DNA of 64,000 bases from Erodium maritimum. Lineage: Eukaryota; Streptophyta; Magnoliopsida; Geraniales; Geraniaceae. The position numbers were made by a program, and so were the translations under genes. The DNA lies in assembly GCA_963921825.1 (NCBI GenBank), contig OY997592.1, positions 34,342,252-34,406,251 on the forward strand, written 5' to 3'. Shown piece by piece: positions 11,916-21,289 of the stretch (positions are counted from its first letter, which is position 1; the number at the start of each line of letters is the position of its first letter). The notes under the pieces were generated by a model. The model did not search any database. It was not told the origin of the DNA and was given only the letters and a program-made list of their open reading frames with translations.

Positions 11916-14775
11916 TGTCAAGGCCCAAATCAGGTTTTGACCGAATTTGAGACACGACTTAAGATAAAATAATAATAAAGTAATAATATAAATAAACTGT
12001 CTCAAATGCAGTTTAGAGTTTCGAAGATTCGACGAGTCAACAACTTGATAATAAAAACAAGTCAAAACAATAATAAGACTATACGTCTTTAGACACTAGC
12101 CCGAATCCCCGTCAGCTCCCTAGCTCCGAGAATCCTGCTAGTACAAGTCCTGCTCAATACCTGAAACACAACAAAGTAAGGGGGTGAGCTTACGCTCAGT
12201 AGGAAAAGTAGATAAGGTTATGAACCACAATTCATCACCACGGGTAACCGTCCAATTAAGGCATGCTAGTAAAGCACAACTAGTAAAAGTCAAATTAAAC
12301 AATTACTCCAAGACAATGCATGACCTTCACTCAGGCACAACCCGTAAAACAACTCACAATGAACCGAACCCACCACTTTTCGCAACTAACTCTTAACACT
12401 CATCACCTAACAATTCTCAACGAACAATGCCCACGGCTATCTCACATTCGACCACACGTGCGAACTCGCACTGCAGCACATGAATCAAGCACAACAGCAC
12501 CTCGAGTCACCAACACTCTCACAAGACCAAAGTCATACTTAACCCAATGCACAAAGCCAAACAGCAAGGAAAGAGCACACATCGAGATACACACAGATAT
12601 CGTATAACAGTTCCAACGTCGTTGAATGCACTAAGCCATTTGCACTGAGCCTCTTATATCGTACTGGACCACACAACATCAGTCCCGATATCTTCCCCTC
12701 ACTGAGACTGGGGTAACATCCTCGATTGGAAATCCCTCAGTCTGATGTCTTCCGCGCACACAGACACGGGCCGTACTCTTCCCGTCACACAGACTCTGGC
12801 AATATTCCTCCCCTCACTGAGACTGGGGGTAACATCCTCGACCGGAAATCCCTCAGTCCGATGTCTTCCGCGCACACAGACACGGGCCATACTCTTCCCG
12901 TCACACAGACTCGGGCAATACTCTTCCCGTCACACAGACTCGGGCAATACTCACCATACGTACTAGATCGGAACATACTTCGGTTGTTCACCGTCCCGGA
13001 CTACGAATCTTCGGGACACTGGTCACGCCATCCTTGGCCTCGATACACTACACCGGAACTATCCCTAGGTGTAGGTACTACTCCGGCTACGCCGTCTCTT
13101 GGGGCCCACAAACAGGGTATGACACACAACACAAAGCCACCAATGGTCTCAGTATACCAACCGGACCATCTCAACATAGCACATAGCCGGTCTATCACTC
13201 ACCCGGTCATATCACAACCATGGGTTCACGTCATCAAACATGGCACACTTGCCCACACACAGTCACATCATGCAACACCGACTATAATCTTATTTAGACT
13301 CTCACACAACGGTTATAGCACACAGCACGCAATCCTACGGCTCGACATGGCCCATCTACCAGCACGGCAATTTCCCAAATATTGAAAGCAGGTAATCTAG
13401 TGAATCGCATCCTACATGTTACTAAGACTCGTCCGGTATTTAGTAATCGAAAAGCATTTATGCTAGTGAATCGCATCCTATATGCCCACTAGGACCTTTC
13501 CAGTTATTAATATATCATAATCATGCATGCTAGTAACTTTCAGTAATTAAAGCGGTATCCGCTACTTTCCCTACCTCAAGACGATAACAACAGCTACGTC
13601 TCCTAGCTGCTGACGTCCTGGCCTAACAACGGTCTTCTCGGGCGAAGTCCGCGAAATCCATGTCTGGGTTTTTAAACAGTGAAAACGCCCAATTAGTTCC
13701 GGTATGTCCAAAGTCCTCGTATTTGTCCAAACAGTCCTTTAATTACCAATTTTAAGTCAAATAATTAAATTAATTAATTATTAAATTCTGCCCGACCCGG
13801 ATCTGACCCGAGTCCGACCCAGATCCAAGCCCAACCCGGATCCGAACCCTGACCCGGGCCTGACCCAGGTCCGACCCTAGACCCAGCCCAGACCCGCCCT
13901 GCCGGTTCTGGGCCTGGCCTAAGACCCGACCCGAGGTCTAACCAAACCAGGCCTGTCCACGGCCCACTCCACTGTCTGGCCCAAGACCGTCAGATCCGAG
14001 TGCTCGAGCCCGGAAGATGGAGGGAGCGTTAGGGTTTTGCTCCGGCGTGGTCAGCGTCTGCTCGTGGCGGCAGCGGTCGTCGGGAACTCGAAGGATTGGA
14101 GAGGTGAGGCCGGCCGGAGCGCCGGGGTTCCGTCGTGGCTGGACGAGCTCGAGGCGTTGAACCAGGAAGCTCTGAGTAAGCTCGAGCTTATGGCGTCGTC
14201 TTCTCCGGCGAGCTTCCCGAAGTTCAGACGGAGGCGCTGGAACTCGCAGAGATAGAGGAAGGTCAGGGAAGGGGGACGATTCCGGCACGTCGTTCCCTGA
14301 GCTGAGACCGTCGTTACAGACGTGACCCGAATCGACCCCGAACGGAAACGAGATCTCTCCGACGAAGACGTCTCGCCTTAGGGTCTGCGGTTGCGATTCG
14401 TAGACGGAGGTGAAGAACTGGCGGTGGTGAGGTTAGGTGTGAGGGAAAGGAGAGATCGAGAGACGAGGAAGAGGGAGATCGAAGAGAGAGAGTTGAGAGT
14501 GGATTTGAGAGATGAAGAGCGGCCGTCTGGGGAAACGCGCTCGAGTAAGGGAGAAGCATAGGGACGTGAGGGTTTGAGGGTAGAAGCGAAATGGGCATGG
14601 GCTCGAGAGGTTGCTGTTTGGGCTCGGTTCTGATTGGGCCCAAGCGTGGCCCAATCTTTACTCAGTCCAAAATCCCTCTTTTACCCTTTTTTTTTAAGTT
14701 TCACTTGTTGCAATTTCCTACCCCCGAGCTTTCAAATTGTGCAAACTACCCTTTTAAAATAAAGAGGGCTTTACA
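11916..14775 (-). repeat. 5' LTR of the gag-only gypsy element
   Basis: 2860 bp, direct repeat of 5428-8308, ending next to the target duplication GGTCG at 14776-14780. It carries the same internal short repeats and GACCC-rich block as its partner. Confidence 0.85.
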
Positions 14776-15180
14776 GGTCGTTCCTTGTAAACAAAAATAG
14801 AATTTATACACTTTATACTTGTATCATGTACAATGGAGGAAGAAAAACATTTATCTTTGATCTACAAGTCCCCTGGTAGTCCACATGTTCCTTGTAAACA
14901 AAAATAAATTTTATACTTGCATCGTATGCAATAGAGAAAAATACCATTTATCATTGAACTACAAGTCTCCTGGTAGTCAGTTCGTTCCTTTTAAACAAAT
15001 ATAAATTTTATACTTGCATCGTATGCAATAGAGAAAAATACCATTTATCATTGAACTACAAATCCCCTAGTCGTCAGGTCGTTCCTTGTAAACAAAAATA
15101 AATTTTATTTCGAACTACAAGTCCCCTAGTAGTCATGTCGTTCCTTGTAAACGTGAAATAATTTTATTTATCTACTTGGA
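14776..15180. repeat. Satellite-like ~105-bp tandem repeats, right block
   Basis: About four units with ACTACAAGTCCCCTGGTAGTC, GTTCCTTGTAAACAAA, TTTTATACTTGCATCGTATG and CAATAGAGAAAAATACCATT. It is the continuation of the 4867-5427 array. From 15181 to 15472 the DNA is AT-rich and I see nothing in it. Confidence 0.75.
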
Positions 15181-15473
15181 TGAAAAAGCCGTTGACAAAA
15201 TATCTCATATTTTATCAATTAAAACTCAATAATGTTAAAAAGTCAAATAACTATTCGTATCAAAACAATTCTAATACAATTTTTCATCATATAGAAAGCA
15301 CATACATGTCACCATTATATGATTTAACAAATACAGTGATTAATCATCAATTTCAACTAAATCGTGACTAGATATCACCAAAACATATACATGTATATAA
15401 AACACATAATTGTATACATATTCATATAGGTTCCAGTAACAATTCACGGTGATGATTAATCTTAATACATATA

Positions 15474-15720
15474 TAGGGACGCTATCAAGTGCGGACCACC
15501 TGTAATATGCGAACCTGCGAACTGTATCCGGATCGTTCATCTATCAGCAGCGCGCGAGATCTACGGCTCAGAGCTAAGCGCGCGAAAGCGCGCAAATTGG
15601 AACCAATTCTGGGCCACGCGCCTCTTCTCAGGGGCAAAAATGGAATTTAACTTTTTAAATTACGCGCGCGACCCAGATTCTCTCGCAAAACAGAATTCTA
15701 ATATCCGCAATCTAGGCCTA
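15474..15720. mobile_element. Possible left terminus of a large DNA element
   Basis: After a short TATATA run the sequence changes abruptly to TAGGGACGCTATCAAGTGCG, followed by a GC-rich stretch with repeated GCGCGC blocks (15550-15700) and then AT-rich DNA in which the CGCAAAC motif starts. The opening matches the pattern TATAGGGNNNCTATCNAGT found at the ends of the TA-embedded MITEs at 56249-56878. No partner terminus was found to the right, where a copia fossil abuts the transposase gene. The assignment is an inference. Confidence 0.4.
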
Positions 15721-15935
15721 CTCGTCTGAGATTTGAATTTAGACCAAATGGTCGTAAATAAAAACTGATAAACACAACGCTTGTCATTTTAAAATGGAAA
15801 AAAGTTTAAAAAGTATTTGATTTCGAAAACAGAAAAAATAAAAACATCCACATTCTGATCCTCGAATAAATTCTTCTATATATGCAAAAAATAATAACAG
15901 TATCATGAAAAAAAATTATGTCTACTTTCCTTGCC

Positions 15936-16320
15936 TATCATTTGACCTCTTTAGCTTAACTGCAAACGATTTATTCTTTATACGCAAATGGTTATGTCGA
16001 TATCCGCAAACAGATTTCATTTTGGTTTACTTGGTCTAGATTGCATTGTTTGCAAACTGGAACAATTATATTCTCAAACAATAAAAAATAAAACCTCAAA
16101 AAACAACCTATGTACGCTTCTCTTTTGTTCAACCTATGTTATGAAGGAAAATGTTTTGCTTGGTATTCTGTCAACTTTCCAAACTGGGATTCCTCTATTC
16201 GCCAACAAGAATAACTGTATCTTCATAACACAATTCTGTTATGAGATACTGATGAACCATTTAAAGTTCAACACAATGGCATGTGTAACATGCCATGTGA
16301 CTTCAAACTAAAATCAAAAA
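15936..16320 (+). repeat. Tandem module copy 1: motif-rich spacer with relic promoter
   Basis: This segment (CTCTTTAGCTTA, then TGCAAACGATT, GATATCCGCAAAC, TTTCATTTTGGTTTACTTGG) is repeated at 16321-16868 and in part at 17318-17720. It ends with ATGGCATGTGTAACATGCC, which matches the promoter segment GTGGCACGTGTAACATCC upstream of the first small gene but has no gene behind it. This copy is therefore the decayed front part of a duplicated gene module. The open frame across it has no support as a gene. Confidence 0.65.
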
Positions 16321-16868
16321 ACGAATTTGTCCTCTTTAGCTTATCTGCAAACGATTTGTTCTTCATCCGCAAACGATTATATCGATATCCGCAAACGAAT
16401 TTCATTTTGGTTTACTTGGTCTAGATTGCATTGTTTGCAAACTGGAATGATTATATTTGCAAACTATGGTTCGTGTATTTGCAAATGAGAACAACTGTAT
16501 CCACAAACCAGAAATAAACTTAAACATGACTGATTTTATATGATAAAAATATTTACTTTCCACAAAAAAATATTAAAATACTACAGTAATTAAGCATCAT
16601 CATCCCAGAAATCTTCTTCATCTTCCACAATAAAAAATAAAACCTCAAAAAACAACATATATACGCTTCTCTTTTGTTCAACCTATGTTATGAATGAAAA
16701 TGTTTTGCTTGATATTCTGTCAACTTTTGCAAACTGGGATTCTTCTATTCGCAAACGAGAATAACTGTATCCTCATTAAACAATTCTGTTATTAAGATAT
16801 GAGATACTGATGAAACATTTAAAGATCAACAGCGTGGCACGTGTAACATCCATGACAACATATTTAGG
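16321..16868 (+). repeat. Tandem module copy 2: motif-rich spacer plus promoter
   Basis: Second copy of the spacer. Compared with copy 1 it carries about 160 extra bp, including a remnant of the acidic gene's 3' end. It leads directly into the CACGTG promoter of the first small gene. At least seven CGCAAAC-like motifs (TATCCGCAAAC, TCTGCAAAC, TTTGCAAAC) lie in it. Confidence 0.65.
16590..16628 (-). pseudogene. Remnant of the acidic protein's C-terminus
   Basis: Read on the minus strand these 13 codons give VEDEEDFWDDDA and a stop. The larger acidic gene at 17661-18270 ends almost identically (VVEDEEDFWY, an aspartate run, A, stop) and shares the downstream sequence CTACAGTAATTAAGC in plus orientation. 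It is a truncated duplicate left by tandem duplication of the module; everything upstream of the fragment is missing. Confidence 0.7.
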
Positions 16869-16910
16869 GACCTACCAACCCAACTAACCCCTACATTTTG
16901 CCTATATATA
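16838..16910 (+). promoter_or_regulatory. Promoter of small gene 1: G-box and TATA box
   Basis: CACGTG at 16838-16843 and CTATATATA around 16902-16910 stand 131 and about 60 bp before the ATG at 16969. The leader between them is CA/CT-rich (AACTCAACCTCAACTCTCTC), as in many plant 5' UTRs. The same order (CACGTGT, TATA, pyrimidine-rich leader, ATG) recurs before the second small gene. Confidence 0.55.
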
Positions 16911-16968
16911 CAGAAAATTGTGCAAACAAAACATAAACTCAACCTCAACTCTCTCCCAATTATAAACC

Positions 16969-17283
16969 ATGGATGCTTGCAACATCGAGAAGGGTAAGAG
17001 CACCAACATCGATCTCCTAACAAGGGAAGAGCTGCTGAAGAGGGGAGATGCCATATTCGCAAAATACAACATTCTTCTCAATGTTGAGAAGGTCACAATG
17101 AAGCACAAGAACTTAAAGGTGATGATGCTGGAGGCAAAACTTGATATCGATCTTCTTGTGGTTGAGACCGCCAAAATCGTCGATAACGACATGTCATGTG
17201 ACTGCATAACTATAGCCAAAGACCTCTTGTCCAGAGTGACAAAAGTTAACAAGGCACTGGATGGTGTTATAGGTATGTTGTAG
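16969..17283 (+). CDS. Small helical protein 1 of a tandem family (104 aa, unknown function)
   Basis: I do not recognise this protein. It opens MDACNIEKGKSTNIDLLTRE, then is mainly charged and helical (NVEKVTMKHKNLKVMMLEAK, LLVVETAKIVDNDMSCDC) and ends ALDGVIGML. There is no signal peptide or membrane segment. It shares a layout with the proteins at 18896-19135 and 19760-20029: a Lys/Leu/Met helix, a central acidic turn, and a second helix ending in L-G-x-I or L-D-G-V-I. The ATG is the first after a good TATA box and sits in ACCATGG, a favourable context. A possible 3' UTR follows (CTTTTATGTATGTGCTATT, GTTATGAATGAAAA), also repeated near the other copies. The coding status is an inference from the conserved gene layout and paralogues. 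Confidence 0.5.
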   Translation: MDACNIEKGKSTNIDLLTREELLKRGDAIFAKYNILLNVEKVTMKHKNLKVMMLEAKLDIDLLVVETAKIVDNDMSCDCITIAKDLLSRVTKVNKALDGVIGML

Positions 17284-17317
17284 TTGGGTACCAAAGCGTC
17301 AATGAACGACCTAGAAG

Positions 17318-17665
17318 AAAATGGCTTTCTTCTACTCCTTTTTTGTATCTTTTATGTATGTGCTATTTTGTTCAGCTTGTGTTATGAATGAAAACATTTC
17401 CGAGAAATATCATTTGCCCTATTTAGCTTATCTGCAAACGATTTGTTCTTCATCCGCAAACTATTATATCTATATCCGCAAACGGTTTTCATTTTGGTTT
17501 ACTTTTTTTCAAACTGGAATGATTATATATGCAAACTGGGGTTCTTGTATTTGCAAACGAAAACAATTGTATCCACAAACCAAAAATAAACTTAAACATG
17601 ATTGATTTCATATGTTGAAATATTTACTTTCCACAAAAAAAATTTAAAATACTACAGTAATTAAG

Positions 17666-17698
<33 letters not shown>

Positions 17699-17720
17699 AC
17701 CAGAAATCTTCTTCATCTTC
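17318..17720 (+). repeat. Tandem module copy 3: 3' flank and motif-rich spacer
   Basis: Third copy of the spacer, again with TATCTGCAAACGATTTG, CATCCGCAAAC, TATATCCGCAAAC and ATTTGCAAACG. It lies between small gene 1 and the convergent acidic gene and includes the (CAT)n tract that encodes the aspartate run of that gene. Confidence 0.65.
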
Positions 17721-18270
17721 AACAACTCCTTCCTCAGGATCCTCCCCATATGGGTTTATGTTGTCTTCTTCTTTCTCTTCTCCCTCTTGCTCTTCTTCAT
17801 CATCCTCTGCATGGACATCTTCTTCATCATCATCCAGCAAATCTTCATCAACATAACAATTGTCTTCATCATTGTCCTCTGCGGGAGTAGGTGCGGTTGG
17901 AGATTCTTCATTTTCTGGTTCAAACTCTGCATCTCCTTTTTCATCCTCTTTATCTTCTTCCTCATTCTCCTCTTCATCTTCATCTTCTTCCTCATTGTCC
18001 TCTTCATCTTCATCTTCATCCGGCGGTGATTCATAATTAGGATCCCCCGATTGAGGAATGTCATACTCATTGATGAGAGGATCATCATCATCAGAGGAGG
18101 AGGAGGAGGAGGATGGATGGATTCAGCCTGCGCCTCTTTGAACAGACGTCGTCATCGTCATCATCACTACTGAAGATTTGTGATGGTGGAGACTTGCATT
18201 CGAAAGATTACCATTTGTCTTCATCACTGTTAGAATATAGAATAGATGGAGACTTGGGAGATGATGACAT
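17661..18270 (-). pseudogene. Acidic nuclear-type protein, degenerate (Asp/Glu-rich, basic NLS-like patch)
   Basis: On the minus strand an ATG at 18270 starts MSSSPKSPSILYSNSDEDKW, meets TAA at codon 21 (18208-18210), and continues in frame as SFECKSPPSQIFSSDDDDDD, then a basic patch VCSKRRRLNPS. At a TCC/CTC microsatellite (about 18095-18115) the frame shifts by one, after which a long acidic tail (DDDDPLINEYDIPQSGDPNY, then more than 100 residues of mostly D and E) runs to EDEEDFWY, an aspartate run and stop at 17661. The two blocks SPKSPSILYSNSDED and SPPSQIFSSDDDD look like an internal repeat. KRRR could be a nuclear localisation signal. An acidic histone-chaperone-like or activator-like role is conceivable, but I do not recognise a family. 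One stop and one slip in a microsatellite make it a probable pseudogene. The plus-strand frame at 18113-18436 is taken to be its antisense shadow. Confidence 0.5.
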
Positions 18271-18538
18271 GGCTACCTACTACGATAGGGATGATGAGAA
18301 AATGGTTGATTTGGGTTTCAATATAAAGATATCAAAAGGGTATCAGAAAATTTGGGGAAATGGAACGACGCCATTAATTTGGGAAGCTTTTCGTTTGGCG
18401 CGAAGAGATTTTTGTGATGATGAAAGAAGATATTGAAATGAAAGGGCGGTTGTAATCAGATCAAAAATGAAAGGGTGATTGCGTGTATTCAGATCAAAAA
18501 TTAAAATCATGATTACCTTCCTTTTATTGCATGCTTGA

Positions 18539-18797
18539 CACGTGTTCCAACATGATGAATTTCGGAAATTAGTATTATGGTTTGCGGAAAACAGCATCCT
18601 GTATTTCTGAAAATACAAAATTCTAGTTTGAGGAAATAATCATTCTGTTTTACGTAAATGGTTTTCCATTTTGCGGAAACAAGCATTATGTTTTGCGAAT
18701 AATGGACATTATGTTTGCAAAAATGTTCTTTTATCACATTACGTGCGTGTTTGGCACGTGTCCCACTACATACTCTATATCAATACCCCTATAAATA
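18539..18797 (+). promoter_or_regulatory. Intergenic promoter region of small gene 2: two CACGTG boxes, inverted CGCAAAC motifs, TATA box
   Basis: CACGTG occurs at 18539-18544 and 18755-18760, and TATAAATA at 18790-18797, about 100 bp before the ATG at 18896. Between the two boxes the dispersed motif appears in the reverse orientation (GGTTTGCGGAAAAC, TTTTGCGGAAAC, TTTTGCGAATAATG). The block separates the minus-strand acidic gene from the plus-strand small gene, so it may serve both. Confidence 0.5.
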
Positions 18798-18895
18798 TAC
18801 CCCCTCTATCACCGATAAAAAATTATTCACACTCACATCTCTTCTGAATAATTAGATCATATAGATGAAAATGGAATCCTCCAAAAAAACTCAAA

Positions 18896-19135
18896 ATGGA
18901 AGTTCTAGAGAAAGAACATCATGGGTCCGTACGTGAGCTTCGACATCTGAAGCTGTCCATCATCAAGTCCCATTTGATGATAGCACATGACAGGGTGGTC
19001 AACCTGATGGCTGAATTGGAAGAAGAAGACATATCCAACGCGGATGAAGAACACATAGCTTGCAGGGGAAGCATGACGAAGAGACTCATGAAGTATAAGA
19101 CTGCACTTGGAAGCATTATGAAAGAGAGCTCCTAA
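18896..19135 (+). CDS. Small helical protein 2 of the tandem family (79 aa, unknown function)
   Basis: Starts MEVLEKEHHGSVRELRHLKL and continues LMIAHDRVVNLMAELEEED, ending LMKYKTALGSIMKESS. It lines up with the third protein over about 55 residues: V-V-N-L-M-A-E-L-E against V-I-K-L-L-A-E-I-E, then E-x-I-A, M-x-x-x-L, Y and L-G-x-I. Strongly helical, no export signal. An earlier ATG at 18865 begins a frame that is one base out of register at an A7 run (18882-18888) and stops after 23 codons. It may be an upstream ORF, or the true N-terminus separated by a one-base slip. The gene follows its own TATAAATA box, and a T-rich 3' flank (TTTCATGTACTTTCCC, TTTTCATGTCTTTTGTG) resembles that after protein 3. 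Confidence 0.5.
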   Translation: MEVLEKEHHGSVRELRHLKLSIIKSHLMIAHDRVVNLMAELEEEDISNADEEHIACRGSMTKRLMKYKTALGSIMKESS

Positions 19136-19690
19136 GGGATTTCATGTACTTTCCCTTCTGTTTTCATGTCTTTTGTGTTGGCTTTTGGTTCTTCTATTTG
19201 ATGTTGTGATTTTTGTTGTTCTTTCAGACTCCAGATGAATCAATGAAAAGCTTTTTGTTTAACTAAATATGCACTAAAATTGACACAAATATTACACTAT
19301 ACTACGTAATTTGCAAAATGTATACAATGGTTCCGCAAACAACATACCTTGTATTCTCAATCTCGTAAAGCCACAAACGCAAACATCATAATTCGTTCTT
19401 GTTTAATATTTGAGAAAATATTTCGTGTGGCTCGAGAGAGATTTACCAATGATACTGATCAGACACTGGTGAGATTTGGAAGTGACGGGTGTCAAGACAC
19501 GATTGTATACTGCAAAGAGCCAGTGATTTTTGTTTTGAGGATAATTTTATAATTGCTTGAGAATTTAATACATAAGAAATACAAATCGTCAGTCTTGGAT
19601 AAAACACTTGATATTCTGACCTTGAAAAATGACTACCCACTAACCCCATTACTTTGTTCAAGATTACAAATAACCCCCTAGGGCCATTTC

Positions 19691-19698
19691 TATAAATA
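19691..19698 (+). promoter_or_regulatory. TATA box of small gene 3
   Basis: TATAAATA, 69 bp before the ATG at 19760, followed by the leader TTCACACATCTTTCACTCTT and AACAAAAATGGC. This is the best TATA-leader-ATG arrangement of the three small genes. Confidence 0.55.
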
Positions 19699-19759
19699 CC
19701 ACTACTGAGTAAGTACTTTCACACATCTTTCACTCTTCAACTCAAAAAAAGCAACAAAA

Positions 19760-20029
19760 ATGGCCTCTATGAATGCTGAATAGGCTCGCATGAATGCAGA
19801 AGATGAAGCCAGGCGTTTGGCTTCCATACACCACCTGTGGAAGCTTAAATTCACAACAATCCAGTACAATATGTTGATGATGGATGCAAAGGTGATCAAG
19901 CTCTTGGCTGAAATCGAAACGGACGAAAACCTTACCTGGACCACAGAAGAAATAGCTTCGAAAGAACGCATGCTTGAGAAACTGAGGGAGTATCAAGAAT
20001 TCCTCGGAAATATAACTGTAGATCCCTAA
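19760..20029 (+). pseudogene. Small helical protein 3 of the tandem family, with an early in-frame TAG
   Basis: The ATG at 19760 starts MASMNAE, then TAG at 19781-19783 (one base from CAG, Gln), then ARMNAEDEARRLASIHHLWK in the same frame. The stretch MNAE occurs twice, so this head looks like a short internal duplication. Re-initiation at the ATG at 19790 would still give 79 aa, the same length as protein 2. The body reads KFTTIQYNMLMMDAKVIKLL, AEIETDENL, EEIASKERMLEKLREYQEFL and ends GNITVDP, with the same helix-acidic turn-helix layout as its paralogues. Function is unknown. It is either a recently damaged gene or one translated from the second ATG. Confidence 0.5.
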
Positions 20030-20245
20030 GCCACATCCAGAAGAAGATTGGTGGTATCTTGTTTTTCATGCATGTCGTCTTTTATGTTTTTGTTTGGTGT
20101 TTCACACACCATCTTTTTCTAATGAATCTATGAATATTTACTTTCAGTCTTCACAAACTAGATGTTGTATTTTCTCAAACCATGCTTTCTGTATTCTCAA
20201 CATGATAGTGCGCATGCAGTTGCTACATAGTATCATGACTGACAG

Positions 20246-20345
20246 TATTCGCAAACTAGATATGAACTATCCGCAAACTAAATATGACATATCCGCAAAC
20301 TAGATATAAAATATCCGCAAACTAGATATGAAATATACGCAAAGA
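20246..20345 (+). repeat. 22-bp tandem array of the CGCAAAC motif
   Basis: Four adjacent 22-bp units with the core CCGCAAACTAGATATG followed by AAA/ACA and TAT, then a partial fifth unit (TATACGCAAAG). Less regular relatives (TCTCAAACTAGATGTG, TTCACAAACTAGATG) lie on either side from 20140 to 21070. It sits between small gene 3 and the transposase promoter. Confidence 0.85.
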
Positions 20346-20464
20346 AACTATTCACTATAAAATAAACTGTTTTGATTTAACTTTCAAAACTGAATCAGGT
20401 TCGTCCATTGCGAATAATTTATCGACGGTCCTAGATTAGCGCGTGAATTAACCCCAACTTCCTC

Positions 20465-20471
20465 TATAAAA
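20465..20471 (+). promoter_or_regulatory. TATA box of the FAR1/MULE-type gene
   Basis: CCTCTATAAAACCGCC precedes an A-rich leader (AAACAACAAATCAGAAATCG). About 820 bp separate it from the first conserved coding segment, which leaves room for 5' untranslated exons and an intron carrying more CGCAAAC/CTCAAAC motifs. Confidence 0.4.
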
Positions 20472-21289
20472 CCGCCAAATTCAAAAACGGAATGTTCCTA
20501 AACAACAAATCAGAAATCGAATCAAACACAGTTATAAAGTCTCTCGAAAAAATCTCTACGATTTCCCAAATATGAACCCTAAATCGGAGTTTTCTCGAAG
20601 AAATCGAGATCACGGACTAGATTAAAAGAAACTACGATTCTTCGAAACTTGATTCCAAACAAAAACTCAAATCGTGACTGAGATCGCACCAGAGATCGCA
20701 CCGAGAGATCTCACCGTGAGATCGTCGGAAATCGCAACAGAGATCGCCGGAAATATTGATTGATATCGTCGGATTTTAACACAGCTAGCCAATAAGCAAA
20801 TCGAGATGTCATCTACAGTATGTAAGTATAGATCCATTGAACAAAATTGATTTGCTTCTAGAATCGCTACAAAATCTGTTTTTCCGTTGACCAAAACGTC
20901 ATAATCATGATCGTTTCTTTATCCGTAAACTAGAATGCTTATGTACTCAAAACATTAGTTTGTGTTGTACGATATTTAGCGACATAAAAATTTTGTTTCT
21001 TCTCAAACAAGATATAAAATCTCCTCCTTGACTCATTCTCAAACTAGATGTGCAGTATCCGCAAAGTAACTTGCTTATTTTCTCAAAGGATAAATAATCT
21101 GTTTTCCGGTTACTATATACTACTGCCTTTGTATCAATCTGAGTATATTATAACTATCTGATTCTATGTGTGCTGTATATGCAATCTGAAATTATTATAT
21201 CCTCAAACTGATCCCTACTTCCATGAATATCAGCTGTAGGCACAAACAGTGACTGTACTGCAGAATCAGATCTGCAAAACACTGTTCTG

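Larger units (their letters stand above)
5428..14775 (-). mobile_element. Gag-only, non-autonomous Ty3/gypsy element with 2.9-kb LTRs
   Basis: Two long direct repeats (5428-8308 and 11916-14775) begin TGTCA and end TTTACA on the plus strand, consistent with TG...CA LTR ends. The element is flanked by a perfect 5-bp target duplication, GGTCG, at 5423-5427 and 14776-14780. A primer-binding site and a polypurine tract lie at the correct places for minus-strand orientation. The 3.6-kb interior holds a gag-like region and otherwise no reverse transcriptase, RNase H or integrase that I can recognise, so it resembles a LARD-type element moved in trans. The LTRs differ by several percent by eye, suggesting insertion a few million years ago. 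The overall structure looks whole; the gag region is broken in a few places. Confidence 0.85.

Noticed and set aside
15988-16311. 107-aa frame in the motif-rich spacer
   Set aside because: The same sequence is duplicated at 16321-16868 without an open frame, and it is built of the CGCAAAC spacer.
18113-18436. Plus-strand 107-aa frame over the acidic gene
   Set aside because: It is antisense to the acidic pseudogene; its serine run and composition follow from the opposite strand's aspartate and TCC repeats.
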